A stretch of DNA of 26,408 nucleotides from JAGLTN01 sp023135255 (GCA_030639495.1 DAOWCP010000024.1:1-26408), one strand, 5' to 3'. Numbered from the stretch's first letter, positions 15,568 through 24,885 are shown. The notes: generated from the letters alone by a model not told the origin. Numbers and translations are program-made.

Positions 15568-16353
15568 GTGAGTAGTATGAATATGCAAACTGTAATTGAA
15601 GTTAAAAATATCGAAAAAGTTTTCAAGCTGAATAAGCCTTTAGCAAAGCAGTTTTTTGCACCGTTTTCGCATTGGGAAAAATTCTACGCACTTAAAAATA
15701 TTTCTTTCTCAATCGAAGCAGGGCAGATACTCGCATTAGTTGGTGCTAACGGATCGGGCAAAACGACCCTGATACGTATCATTGCTGATTTACTGCTTGC
15801 CGATCAGGGAACTGTAAACATCGCCGGTCAAAATATTAAAAGCAATGGCTGTCGAATTAGAAAAAAAATAGGCTATATATCGAGTGATGAAAGAAGTTTT
15901 TTCTGGAGATTAACCGGCAAAGAAAACCTCAAGTTTTTTGGTTGTCTTTATGGTTTGCCTCGGCGGCTGCTTGAAAGACGTATTGATTGTTGTTTAGCAG
16001 AATTCGATTTTGAAAAAGAATCCCGCAAATTATTTCGTGATTATTCCGCTGGTATGAGAAAAAAACTTACCGTTATTCGCGCACTGCTTCATAGTCCCCA
16101 GATATTACTGCTCGATGAGGTTACTAACAGCCTTGATCTGGAATCGGCAGCAATGATTAAAGATATTATAAAGAAATACGTTTCCGCTGCGCCCAGCCGG
16201 GCTGCGATCTGGAGCACGCACCGCTTTGAAGAACTAAACCAGCTTTGTGAGAAGGTCTTAATGGTAGAACAAGGTCGAGTTGTTTTCCTCGGCAACGTAA
16301 GCCAATTTTCGTATTACCTGAAAAAACAAAAACAATTATCCCGAGCAATGTAA
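15568..16353 (+). CDS. ABC transporter ATP-binding protein (ABC-2 exporter type)
   Basis: The protein has 261 residues from the GTG at 15568, which has GGGGA at 15554-15558; an in-frame ATG at 15577 is an alternative. Walker A is GANGSGKT (59-66), the signature is the variant YSAGMRKKL (159-167) instead of LSGGQ, Walker B is ILLLDE (179-184) and the H-loop is STHR (H218). Variant signatures of this sort are common in DrrA/NodI-type exporters of lipids, polysaccharides or drugs. It pairs with the permease that starts 34 bases downstream. Substrate unknown; the operon context points to an envelope component. Confidence 0.93.
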   Translation: MSSMNMQTVIEVKNIEKVFKLNKPLAKQFFAPFSHWEKFYALKNISFSIEAGQILALVGANGSGKTTLIRIIADLLLADQGTVNIAGQNIKSNGCRIRKKIGYISSDERSFFWRLTGKENLKFFGCLYGLPRRLLERRIDCCLAEFDFEKESRKLFRDYSAGMRKKLTVIRALLHSPQILLLDEVTNSLDLESAAMIKDIIKKYVSAAPSRAAIWSTHRFEELNQLCEKVLMVEQGRVVFLGNVSQFSYYLKKQKQLSRAM

Positions 16354-16387
16354 ATGTTAAGGACGTGTAAATTTAAAGCAGCTTAAT

Positions 16388-17233
16388 ATGAGTCGACGAC
16401 ATTCTATCCAAAACATTTTTATAACAGCATTGCGAAATGCCTTAACCTTCGTTAAAAAGGATATGAAAATAGCTCTGAGCTATAAATTCCAGTTCATATT
16501 CCAGTTTGCTCAAATATTCTTCTCCGTCGCAATGATTTTTTTCATCGGCAAAATGCTTGAGGGTGCTCCTAACAAGCACCTCAAAGTCTATGGTGGTGAT
16601 TTTTTTTCTTTCGCCCTGATAGGTCTTGCTGTCAACAGCTACCTCCGTGCAGGTTTGGTTACTATCACAAATGACATCAGGCAGATGATGAATCAGGGAA
16701 CCCTCGAAGCTGTCTGCGCAGCACCGGTAAAATATATGTCCCTGATGATATATTCGTCACTATGGCAGTTTCTTTTTGAAACAATCCGTGTCAGTGCGTA
16801 TTTCGCACTTGGATTTTCTCTTTTCAATATGAAACTGCAAAATCCCAACATCCCAGCGGCAATATTAACAATGCTGCTTACTGCGGTGGTATTTCTGCTG
16901 CTCGGCACGATATCGTGCAGTATTCTGATCGTTATAAAACGAGGCGATCCAATAAACTGGATTTTTTCGAGCCTGGGCGCATTGCTCGCAGGTACTATGT
17001 TTCCTGTCTCGGTTTTGCCCGGGTGGCTTGGCAGGCTCGCAATGTTCATGCCGTTGACCCATGGCCTTGAGGCAATGAGAAAAACCCTGCTCATGTCAGC
17101 ATCGGTTTCTGACATAGCAAATAACCTGATAGCTCTTGGCGGATTTGTAATATTTTTGCTGCCGCTGAGTTTTTATATCAACAAAATATCCATGACTGCC
17201 GCTAAGAAATGTGGAGCGTTTGTTACCCATTGA
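16388..17233 (+). CDS. ABC-2 type transporter permease
   Basis: The protein has 281 residues with about six membrane spans; hydrophobic blocks lie near 37-54, 73-88, 120-145, 155-183, 190-210 and 243-265. The C-terminal part, with PVSVLPGWLGRLAMFMPLTHGLEAMRK, is typical of ABC-2 (DrrB/NodJ-like) permeases. The start has no strong ribosome site. A ten-codon open frame (16354-16386) ends two bases before it and might couple translation to the ATPase gene, though that is speculation. Together with the preceding ATPase it should form a homodimeric exporter in the inner membrane. Confidence 0.9.
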   Translation: MSRRHSIQNIFITALRNALTFVKKDMKIALSYKFQFIFQFAQIFFSVAMIFFIGKMLEGAPNKHLKVYGGDFFSFALIGLAVNSYLRAGLVTITNDIRQMMNQGTLEAVCAAPVKYMSLMIYSSLWQFLFETIRVSAYFALGFSLFNMKLQNPNIPAAILTMLLTAVVFLLLGTISCSILIVIKRGDPINWIFSSLGALLAGTMFPVSVLPGWLGRLAMFMPLTHGLEAMRKTLLMSASVSDIANNLIALGGFVIFLLPLSFYINKISMTAAKKCGAFVTH

Positions 17234-17245
17234 AAGGTTACGAAA

Positions 17246-17842
17246 ATGAAAAATACTTTTAAGTTTTTAATCTTGGTTTTACTGATCTCTGTATCGCACA
17301 ATGCCCGGGCAGCTGTGAAAAAGCTCCCCCCCATAAAAACCCTGATAGCTGAACCAATTGCCTTTGAAAATGTTAATTTATGGGTGATCGTTGACAAGCA
17401 AGGCCCAATAACAAACAGATCTTGCCAGATGCAAAACAACTGCTTGAGTTCTGTTGAGCTTAAAAGCTATATCGAACACACGAAAAAAGATAAATGTCCG
17501 TCATCGGAGGCTCTTGAGCTTGCTATATACTGTCAGCTTTACCATCAAAACGATATACCACTGACTATAACGGATAACTGGCAATGGGAATGCGACAACG
17601 TACTGTCCCAGTTCGATTCGGTAGCTTATGATCTGCCAGCCGGGGGTGGCAGCTGGCAAACCTGCACCGAAGCAGTTAAAACAATAACTTCCGCAAGCAG
17701 TCAAATCGAATGGATCGACATTCTTGATAATGAAGATTTTACCAGAAACGATAATGCCGAATCGCAAAGAAGTGACATTGAAATAAGAACATTTTCAGAA
17801 ATGAGGACGAGAGATGGTTATCCACAAGAAAGAAAACTTTAA
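17246..17842 (+). CDS. Small exported protein with several cysteines, unknown function
   Basis: The protein has 198 residues behind AAAGG with good spacing. It has a signal peptide (KNTFKFLILVLLISVSHNARA, cleavage likely after ARA near residue 22). The mature part contains six cysteines (in SCQMQNNC, DKCP, YCQ, ECDN and TCTE), which could form three disulfides. I do not recognise a family. Its final 29 bases overlap the start of the following TPR gene, so the end of this protein also carries the next gene's ribosome site (GAGGA at 17803-17807). It sits directly after the ABC permease. Confidence 0.75.
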   Translation: MKNTFKFLILVLLISVSHNARAAVKKLPPIKTLIAEPIAFENVNLWVIVDKQGPITNRSCQMQNNCLSSVELKSYIEHTKKDKCPSSEALELAIYCQLYHQNDIPLTITDNWQWECDNVLSQFDSVAYDLPAGGGSWQTCTEAVKTITSASSQIEWIDILDNEDFTRNDNAESQRSDIEIRTFSEMRTRDGYPQERKL

Positions 17843-19058
17843 ATTATTAAGCTGTCTGGTTGTAATTATATTTGCCGCAACGGCTTCGAATCTGACTGCA
17901 AGTGAGCTGTCCGCCCGAAAAGCAATGCAAAAAACTTACCAGGTCAAGGATTCAATATCCAGGGATCAGGCAAAGGAATTAGTCGGCCTTGTCAGAAAAG
18001 AATCCGCTAACATTCGCAACAATTACCTGCTTTCAAGAATAAATTATCGCACAGGCCTGCTCTATTACAAAGCTTCCATGCTTGACGAGTCAGCCGAAAT
18101 GTTCCTGAAAACCGCGAATAATGATAAATTTACCCCAGTGATTTGCGCTGCTTCTTACAACATGGCGGCAATGATCTTCAAACAGCAAGGCCGATATGGC
18201 GATGCGATAAAACAGTTTGAAAAAATTGCCTCATTGACCATTGACGATTATAAGCTGAACGATAAAAACACTCCCGCAATACTAAAGCTCGGCTGTCTGG
18301 CATTGTTTAACATTGCTAATATTCATCAAAGTCAGGGTGATATCGATCTAGCCATTGTTGCTTATGGTCGACTGCTTGGCATTTTGTCTTACAGCCGTGA
18401 AGAACGTTTCAGAAAATATGTCCCCATCGCAAAAGACAGATTAGCCCAGCTGTATTTACAAAAAAAACAGCCTCACAAATATATTGCAGTTTGTCAGGGC
18501 TTGCTTGTTGACTATCCAAATTATTATCGTTGGCCTTTAATAAACTTCGAAATAAAGTGCATAAAATGCATTCAGCAAATCGCAGGCACTGATCAACTGC
18601 CCCAAACAAGCTATGCTGCACCGGCTGTACTAACCAGGTTATTCAAGAACACCCCGGAAAAAGAAACACTCGCTGATCATATAACTAAATTTGAGTTTGA
18701 TATCTCACAAGAGCCTGGAAATTATGCTCAGCTTTTAATAAATTACTATTGCTCCTGGTTGTTCGATTCTGTGGGCAAAAAACAACTGGCCCTCAAGTCA
18801 CTTCAGGCTATCAATAAAAATATTCCCAACAAAACCAGCTATGACAATCTTGACACCATCTTTACTGCCATCCGGCAATACGCAAAAATATTCCAGGCTG
18901 TCATCCTTACAGAGTCAAACCATTACAGCCAGGCACAAGATATTTTAGCGCTGGTCAAACAGGTCGAAAATCAGCCTCACATATCGAAACTGATTTATTC
19001 CGTCAACAAAAACATAGAAATCCTAAAAAGGGAGGTGATAAAAAATGTCAATAAATAA
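17814..19058 (+). CDS. Exported TPR-repeat protein
   Basis: The protein has 414 residues. An N-terminal hydrophobic stretch (LLSCLVVIIFAATASNLTAS) acts as signal peptide; a LSC triplet in it could be read as a lipobox, but weakly. Helical repeats begin near residue 55. Good TPR units are seen at YRTGLLYYKASMLDESAEMF, YNMAAMIFKQQGRYGDAIKQF and FNIANIHQSQGDIDLAIVAY. It is probably a periplasmic scaffold for other products of the operon. Its start overlaps the upstream gene by 29 bases, and its own end overlaps the next start by 14 bases. Confidence 0.85.
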   Translation: MVIHKKENFKLLSCLVVIIFAATASNLTASELSARKAMQKTYQVKDSISRDQAKELVGLVRKESANIRNNYLLSRINYRTGLLYYKASMLDESAEMFLKTANNDKFTPVICAASYNMAAMIFKQQGRYGDAIKQFEKIASLTIDDYKLNDKNTPAILKLGCLALFNIANIHQSQGDIDLAIVAYGRLLGILSYSREERFRKYVPIAKDRLAQLYLQKKQPHKYIAVCQGLLVDYPNYYRWPLINFEIKCIKCIQQIAGTDQLPQTSYAAPAVLTRLFKNTPEKETLADHITKFEFDISQEPGNYAQLLINYYCSWLFDSVGKKQLALKSLQAINKNIPNKTSYDNLDTIFTAIRQYAKIFQAVILTESNHYSQAQDILALVKQVENQPHISKLIYSVNKNIEILKREVIKNVNK

Positions 19059-20409
19059 AATCAGGTCGATTTTGCCGATAGTACCTATAGTTTTATGTTT
19101 TTGCAGCCTATGTTTTAGTGAACCTCCGAATATATCATCAGCTGACGATATCGACTTGTTCATAAAAGTACTGGATCAAACCCCGCATAATTCTGAACAA
19201 ATATTTGAGTTCGGCAATCGTAACTTTACGTACTTGAGCAAAAAATATTCTTTGTCGCCGGGCTTTATAAACCTAAAATCCAGATTGCAGTCAGCCTCTT
19301 TTCTTGCAAGCAAAATGCAGTCTCAGCTGGGCAAGTCTATGAATAAACGCCTTCTCGAAGTTATTGATGACCAAAAGCAGAAAAAAACAAACTCGCTGGT
19401 CGTAGCACCTGCAAAGTCTTTTTATGATTCATCGATAAACCTTTTTTCCAAGCCGATAAATATAGACGACTTGGGGGAAAATGAAAAAACATTCCTGAGA
19501 CGGTATTACAATCTGATACTCAGAAAACACATAGAAAACATAAGCTTTGCAGGATTAGGCTACGCCTTCGCAGAGCCAAGCTTCAAAGGCACCTATAATT
19601 ACGTTCTCGTTTTGCCCTTATTGCACACCCCAAACAGCAAAGCTATAAATCTCGAAGTGTTACCTTTGTCAATGAAAACCCCCCAATTGCTTAACCAGCT
19701 TGCGGATTCCGCATTGCTTCATTTTGGTCGTATTATCGCCGCCATGTCCCTTGCCCGAAATGCTGCCGCTATAAGCAACAGAGCTTTCAACGAGATCGAT
19801 TATTATATCGAATCAGCCCATAACTGTCCACCTGACAAAGCCAACATCGCGGTCGATTGCCTCAATCTCGCGATAAAAGCTGCCTCTGCATCGGAGCCTG
19901 ACAGGGTCGTGGAACTGAACATTCAGATAATAGATACCTGGCAAAAATCGAAGAACCATGCTCTTGCTGCAGGCCATGCCAGAGATACTTATGAGAAATT
20001 CCCCGACCATCCCAAAACCGCGTATATCATTTGGCTTTATTATTATTCGCTGTCCCTTGCCCGTCAGTCCGATGTTATCCTCGCTGATATTGATAATCAT
20101 ATTGATAACCCCATCTGCTCACAATACCGCGCAAAACTGATGTATACCAAGTGGTGGGCGATGCGCCTTGCCCGCAATGATTCACCTGGGTTGCAGGCTC
20201 TGGAATATCAACTGCTGAAAGATTATTCCGATAGCAGTATCATCACTCCGGTTATGCTCTCCCGCGCCACGGACATGATAGCTCAGCAAAATTACAACCA
20301 GGCTTATGTTCTTTTGAATGAACTTATGGAAAATTTCCCAGACACAAAATCAGCAGATCAGGCAAAGAAGATATTGGAAAGATTAAAAGCAAAAAGGGAG
20401 ATCAACTAA
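19045..20409 (+). CDS. Exported helical-repeat (TPR-like) protein
   Basis: The protein has 454 residues. The start has a near-perfect ribosome site (GGGAGGTGAT) inside the end of the preceding gene. A signal peptide (ILPIVPIVLCFCSLCFS) ends near residue 25. The body is almost wholly helical; the clearest repeat is at the end (NYNQAYVLLNELMENFPDTKSADQAKKIL), the YTRF-like tail unit found in many outer-membrane or periplasmic TPR proteins. The middle part has no family that I recognise. It probably interacts with the preceding TPR protein. Confidence 0.8.
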   Translation: MSINKIRSILPIVPIVLCFCSLCFSEPPNISSADDIDLFIKVLDQTPHNSEQIFEFGNRNFTYLSKKYSLSPGFINLKSRLQSASFLASKMQSQLGKSMNKRLLEVIDDQKQKKTNSLVVAPAKSFYDSSINLFSKPINIDDLGENEKTFLRRYYNLILRKHIENISFAGLGYAFAEPSFKGTYNYVLVLPLLHTPNSKAINLEVLPLSMKTPQLLNQLADSALLHFGRIIAAMSLARNAAAISNRAFNEIDYYIESAHNCPPDKANIAVDCLNLAIKAASASEPDRVVELNIQIIDTWQKSKNHALAAGHARDTYEKFPDHPKTAYIIWLYYYSLSLARQSDVILADIDNHIDNPICSQYRAKLMYTKWWAMRLARNDSPGLQALEYQLLKDYSDSSIITPVMLSRATDMIAQQNYNQAYVLLNELMENFPDTKSADQAKKILERLKAKREIN

Positions 20410-21756
20410 TTGCTTTCATGTGAAATAAAAAAAATCAGCCTGGCGATAATCGCTTTGTTCATATCAGCTACGATGGCTTCATATATCCCCGGCGAATTTC
20501 AAAGCTATTTCGAATCGGGACAAAAAAACAAAAAAAATGTTATCCTGATAAGTATCAGCACACTTCGTTATGACCATTGTTCAATTAGCGGCTACCATAG
20601 AAACACAACAGAAGTCTTCGATAAATTCGCATCTGAAAACATATACTTTACAAATACCTTCGCAACTTCAAGCTGGTCAATGCCAGCTACAGGTTCAGTT
20701 TTCACATCTAAATATCCATCGCAGCATGGAGCAAAACACATCTCTGCAAAACTTAAAAAAGATAATTACACACTTGCTGAGGTGCTCGCGGACAACCAGT
20801 ACTGTTGTGCGGGCTTTTGCTGCAATCGCCGGCTAACCGCTGATGCGGGCTTCTCTCAGGGCTTTGACCTCTACGACGACTACACCGCCGAGATCATGCT
20901 TGAGAGCTTTTCTGACAGCAATGAGCCTTTCGATATTTCTTACTATCGCACAAATGATTTGATAAACAAAGCTGTCATTCGCTGGTTGAATAACAATTCT
21001 AAGAATCGGTTTTTTCTTTTTGTACATTATTTCGATAACCACATTCCGTATCTTCCTCAGAGGCCTTACGATAAGCTTTACACTGATGGTTATAAATCGG
21101 ATATTGATTTTACCCGCGTTCATCGTGAGCCGCTTTACAGCAATCGCCCAACTGACAAAGACCTCGATTACCTTATCGCTTTATATGATGGTCAGGTTAA
21201 ACAGACAGACGATGACCTGGGCCAGTTGCTAAAATATCTCACAGATGCAAACCTTGCAGAAAACTCTGTTATTATCGTGATGGGCGACCACGGAGAGCAG
21301 TTTTACGACCATGGCCGATCAAGCCACCATGATATATACGATGAACTGACTCACATTCCCCTGGCAATGTCACTTCCCGCCGGCAAAAGCAAAAAAATCG
21401 ATACGCTCATAAGCACTATAGATATAATGCCCACCATTTTCGACCTGCTGGAAATACAAATCTCAACCAAACTTCAAGGCCAAAGCCTGTTGCCGGTGAT
21501 ATCGGGCCAAACCGAAACCCTCCATGACTTCATCTTCATCGAATACACAGGCCAAGCCATAAAAGACAAATACGCATTCAGAACCGACCGAATAAAATAT
21601 ATCTTCACTGAGGGTCAGCAATATATATACGACCTCGTAAATGACCCCGCTGAACAGATTAAAATATTGGCGGAAAATTTTGATGATGAAACTAAAAAAC
21701 AACAACAAATCTTCAAAAAACACCTCCTCGACAATGGTTATTTCAACGGCGAATGA
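20410..21756 (+). CDS. Sulfatase-fold (alkaline phosphatase superfamily) protein with altered active site
   Basis: The protein has 448 residues from a TTG at 20410, one base after the previous stop; GGGAG at 20396-20400 supports it and no in-frame ATG competes nearby. A membrane segment or signal (ISLAIIALFISATMA) is followed by the sulfatase N-terminal core: NVILISISTLRYDHCSISGY, SSWSMPATGSVFTSKYPSQHG, and later VIIVMGDHGEQFYDHG (290-302). In relatives the first segment reads IDTLR with Asp as metal ligand; here residue 50 is Ser. The formylglycine site CxPSR is replaced by S90-M-P-A-T94, so no formylglycine can form from Cys. D293 and H294 are kept. It may be a phosphotransferase-like or non-catalytic member; inner-membrane or periplasmic location is likely. 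Confidence 0.85.
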   Translation: MLSCEIKKISLAIIALFISATMASYIPGEFQSYFESGQKNKKNVILISISTLRYDHCSISGYHRNTTEVFDKFASENIYFTNTFATSSWSMPATGSVFTSKYPSQHGAKHISAKLKKDNYTLAEVLADNQYCCAGFCCNRRLTADAGFSQGFDLYDDYTAEIMLESFSDSNEPFDISYYRTNDLINKAVIRWLNNNSKNRFFLFVHYFDNHIPYLPQRPYDKLYTDGYKSDIDFTRVHREPLYSNRPTDKDLDYLIALYDGQVKQTDDDLGQLLKYLTDANLAENSVIIVMGDHGEQFYDHGRSSHHDIYDELTHIPLAMSLPAGKSKKIDTLISTIDIMPTIFDLLEIQISTKLQGQSLLPVISGQTETLHDFIFIEYTGQAIKDKYAFRTDRIKYIFTEGQQYIYDLVNDPAEQIKILAENFDDETKKQQQIFKKHLLDNGYFNGE

Positions 21757-21757
21757 T

Positions 21758-22747
21758 ATGAATCAGGTTAAATTTTATGCCGTCTGCTCACCAGCGACAA
21801 CGAAAGACGCTCAGCAAATACAGTCGTTCCTATTAGATAACTTCGAGTATGGCGACTATAACTTCCGCTCAGCATTATTGGGGAAATTCAGCCCGGCACT
21901 AAAGGCAATCTATTACCTTGAAAAATACGAGAACTCCATAATAGCAGCAGCAGGGGCCCTGTATAGCCGAAACAGCAGCTTCTTCGCTATTGTAGGTCCG
22001 GTCTGTGTTAGGCCAGCTTACAGACGTCTCGGCATAGGAAAAAGAATCGTAGAATTACTGTTGCGACATCTAAAGGCAAACAATTGCTGCGCAGCATACC
22101 TTGGCGTTAACCCACACAACCGGGCTGCTTCTCTTTATCGTCAACTTGGTTTTGATAATTATAAAGGCCTTGTGATGAGAAAACTATTTGCTCCACAATC
22201 AGAAATAGATAAAAAGTTTTACTCGCCTGGGCTTTTAACGATCAGACCTTTACAGTGGCACCATTGGCCCGCGCTGATGGCTTTGTTCGCCTGCCCAGCC
22301 AAACTCTACACCGCCGATTTTTCAAATAATATTTTTTCGAGCAGATACTTCCCCATCGAAAAATTTGCTCCGGTCTTCAGCAGCTTAATGACAAACATAC
22401 AAAAAAACCAAGGCCTGGCAAACGTCCTCATCTCCAACACAGAAGATGTAATCACCGGTTACTGCCATATTACCCCTAATGCCCCCAGCTTTAGCAAACA
22501 TATAGCTGTTGCGGATTTCTATCTTCATGATAATTGCCTCGATAAAGCAGGGCTGCTCTTAAAATCAACTATAGAAAAAACAAAAAACTGCGGCATCGAG
22601 AAGATTTATTTTTACTGTCTTGGTTGCGATCATGAAAAACAAAAAATAATAGAATCCATAGGGGGCTTACTTGAAGCCGTCCTGCCGAGAAATATAAATG
22701 TAAATCAGAGTTACGTTGATCTTCTGATTTATCGCTTACTGGTTTGA
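21758..22747 (+). CDS. GNAT-family N-acetyltransferase, probably two GNAT-like domains
   Basis: The preferred start is the ATG at 21758, two bases after the sulfatase-fold gene (329 residues); in-frame ATGs at 21734 and further up lie inside that gene and have no better ribosome site. The first half is a typical GNAT: VRPAYRRLGIGKRIVELLL (84-102) forms the acetyl-CoA loop, and YLGVNPHNRAASLYRQLGF the following strand and helix. The second half (about 155-329) looks like another, degenerate GNAT fold, starting LTIRPLQWHHWPALMALF and without a clear coenzyme loop. Substrate unknown. It closes the operon and ends 14 bases from the convergent ligase gene, with no room for a separate terminator. 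Confidence 0.85.
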   Translation: MNQVKFYAVCSPATTKDAQQIQSFLLDNFEYGDYNFRSALLGKFSPALKAIYYLEKYENSIIAAAGALYSRNSSFFAIVGPVCVRPAYRRLGIGKRIVELLLRHLKANNCCAAYLGVNPHNRAASLYRQLGFDNYKGLVMRKLFAPQSEIDKKFYSPGLLTIRPLQWHHWPALMALFACPAKLYTADFSNNIFSSRYFPIEKFAPVFSSLMTNIQKNQGLANVLISNTEDVITGYCHITPNAPSFSKHIAVADFYLHDNCLDKAGLLLKSTIEKTKNCGIEKIYFYCLGCDHEKQKIIESIGGLLEAVLPRNINVNQSYVDLLIYRLLV

Positions 22748-22761
22748 TGTTAGCCTTTGAT

Positions 22762-24069
22762 TTATCGTTTATAATTTGAAACCACCAATTTGAGCTTGCC
22801 GCTTTTGGCGGGGTTTATAGTGGTTACTTCCTCTATAGCAAATTTTATCGAATTGCCTGTAATAGGCTCAAACCTGCTTTTAATAAGCTTGCTGATCCAA
22901 AGGGTATCCGCATCTTCAGCGGGCACATATTTAACTGTCAAGTCGCCGTCGCTGTTTTGGACGATTTGAAACTGTCTTACCTGGCTGATGTTCATAAACC
23001 CTTTAAGCTGGTTCCAGAGCAGCACTTTGCCATTCGGACAGATAATATTCTGGCCGTCTCTGCCGACGATTTTTTTCAGCATAGCAAGCTTTCTGTTGCA
23101 TTTGCATTTGTGATCGGTCGCAATCGCCAGATCGCCGACCTTATACCGCAAAATAGGCATCGCAAATCGGTTAAGATTAGTGATTACCACCTCGCCGACT
23201 TCACCAGATTTTGCAGGCTTATCATCTTTTAGTATTTCAACTAAACAGTTGTCCTCATTGATATGATAATAGTCACTGGCTCGGCACTGCCAGGCAACCT
23301 CACCGCACTCACTACACGCGTAAACATCCGTTACCTTCGTCGAAAACACCCCTTCAATTACGTCCCGTTGTTTGTCACTTAAACTCTGACCGCTGGTGAT
23401 TATGGCTTTAGGCTTAAAACCCTCAACCTTGCCATCGTTGACCTGATAAGCCAGCTTTACTATTGCAGGAGTAATACCTATCAACGCTGCATTTGCCTTT
23501 CTCTTAAAAAGCTTCGATGCATAATCAAAATGCTCCTGCGATTCGAGATACGGATTTACATAGTAAGTTTTATGCAAACCATGGAAATATGTCCAGGCAG
23601 GCTTTTTCGTTTTCTCTGCCTCATTTTTTAAAGGCGTAATTATCGTCGAACCAAACAAGGCGATCCCGACCGCTTTGCGGTATTTAATAATCGCAGCAGC
23701 ATTGTGCATTCTTGAATTTTCATCAGAAAAAATACAAACCGGCACACCAGTCGACCCTGAAGTTCTGCTTATCCTGCAAGGGCCTATCTGTTTAGGCAGA
23801 AAATCCCAAAGCCGGCCTCGCAACTCTTTCTTAGTAAGAAAAGGCAGCTTATAAATATCTTTCGCTGAGTGAATATCCGCAGGGGTGACATTTGCCTGGT
23901 CAAAAGCTTCCCGGTAATATTTAACATTTTCATAGCAATACCGAACAAGCTTCCGCAGTTTTTTGTCCCTGGTCTCATCTATCCATTTTCGATCATACTG
24001 CCCTTTAATAGCAATCCTCGAAAGCCCGTAGGCCTTTAAGGTGAGCATTATTTTGCTCGCAGAAACCAT
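22762..24069 (-). CDS. PaaK/CapK-like adenylate-forming (acyl-CoA ligase) enzyme
   Basis: The protein has 435 residues, with AGGAG just upstream of the ATG. It has the phenylacetate-CoA ligase layout: an N-terminal LRKLVRYCYENVKYYREAF helix, the P-loop RTSGSTGVP (102-110), YACSECGEVAWQC in the middle, the PILRYKVGDLA strand and a GRDGQ hinge. A CKCNRK pair could bind a metal. Such enzymes activate a carboxylic acid as acyl-AMP and pass it to CoA or to an acyl carrier protein. Here it is the last gene of a minus-strand operon with two hydrolase-fold proteins and is close to an acyl carrier protein, which may be the acceptor. Confidence 0.88.
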   Translation of the reverse strand: MVSASKIMLTLKAYGLSRIAIKGQYDRKWIDETRDKKLRKLVRYCYENVKYYREAFDQANVTPADIHSAKDIYKLPFLTKKELRGRLWDFLPKQIGPCRISRTSGSTGVPVCIFSDENSRMHNAAAIIKYRKAVGIALFGSTIITPLKNEAEKTKKPAWTYFHGLHKTYYVNPYLESQEHFDYASKLFKRKANAALIGITPAIVKLAYQVNDGKVEGFKPKAIITSGQSLSDKQRDVIEGVFSTKVTDVYACSECGEVAWQCRASDYYHINEDNCLVEILKDDKPAKSGEVGEVVITNLNRFAMPILRYKVGDLAIATDHKCKCNRKLAMLKKIVGRDGQNIICPNGKVLLWNQLKGFMNISQVRQFQIVQNSDGDLTVKYVPAEDADTLWISKLIKSRFEPITGNSIKFAIEEVTTINPAKSGKLKLVVSNYKR

Positions 24070-24072
24070 TAA

Positions 24073-24885
24073 TTACTCCTTCTCAGCCAAGTTTTCGATC
24101 CACTTTTTACAAATTCCAAATAAATTCTCTTTCCATTTATAATGGAAAAAACTGTGATTAGCATTTTCGATTGACACACATTTATGATCGATCTCATTTT
24201 TCTTACATATTGTGCTGTAGTGACTTTTAGAATTATTTGTGATCGGGTCATTGCCGCCATAAACAAGCAGCAGGGGGCATCTGGTTTTAAAACCCGCTCC
24301 GCCTTTCGCAGAATCCTTTTTCTGCTTAAACTGAAAACAAAAAGCAAACGTTCGCAATATCCCCCTGAAATTCACAGCCCCGCTTATCAGCCTCTGGCAA
24401 CCACCAGGTTCTGTAAGTTTCACAAGATACTGCTTAAGGCGATTTACAAACAGCCTGACGAAAATACTGTTATCAAGATAAGAAGCCGACAGCAATACCA
24501 TGCCGCTTACCGGAATCTCATATTTCCTCACAGCATTAAAACAAAGCCTGCCTCCTCTGCTTATCCCGATAAGAAATATTTTCTCCAAATCCTCCTGCTG
24601 TCTGAAAAACTCACAAACTTTCACAAGATCGAAGCTGTCATCCTCTATAGACTGCATCGGACCTGTCCCCGTGCTGTCGCCGCACCCGGCAAAATCAAAA
24701 CGCATTACCGCATATCCCAGCTTATAAAACTTCTCCCCCATTTCCACAAACATTCTGTGAGGGCCAAGGCGATTGCCGCTTGCAGCATGAACAAAGATCA
24801 CCCCGACTTTAACCTGTGCCGCTGGCTTTGAATAATCATAATAAAGCTTTTCTTTGCGTCCCTGTAAATATCCGATTTTATTCAT
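24073..24885 (-). CDS. Alpha/beta hydrolase resembling exosortase-associated hydrolase 1
   Basis: The ATG at 24885 (270 residues) is preferred because it overlaps the upstream stop codon (ATGAATAA), a usual coupling arrangement; a longer frame reaches 24960 but would run well into the neighbour. VIFVHAASGNRLGPHRM carries the oxyanion region and RFDFAGCGDSTG the following loop. GISRGG holds Ser109, and D213 (GGNDPI) and H244 (NANHSFF) complete a normal triad. This pattern fits the hydrolases found with exosortase A/PEP-CTERM gene sets. It probably acts on an acyl or glycan ester. The stop is four bases from the ligase start. Confidence 0.82.
   Translation of the reverse strand: MNKIGYLQGRKEKLYYDYSKPAAQVKVGVIFVHAASGNRLGPHRMFVEMGEKFYKLGYAVMRFDFAGCGDSTGTGPMQSIEDDSFDLVKVCEFFRQQEDLEKIFLIGISRGGRLCFNAVRKYEIPVSGMVLLSASYLDNSIFVRLFVNRLKQYLVKLTEPGGCQRLISGAVNFRGILRTFAFCFQFKQKKDSAKGGAGFKTRCPLLLVYGGNDPITNNSKSHYSTICKKNEIDHKCVSIENANHSFFHYKWKENLFGICKKWIENLAEKE

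Noticed and set aside
24184..24831. 215-codon plus-strand frame opposite the hydrolase gene
   Set aside because: It overlaps the complete Ser-Asp-His hydrolase on the minus strand; its composition is basic and low in recognisable domains.
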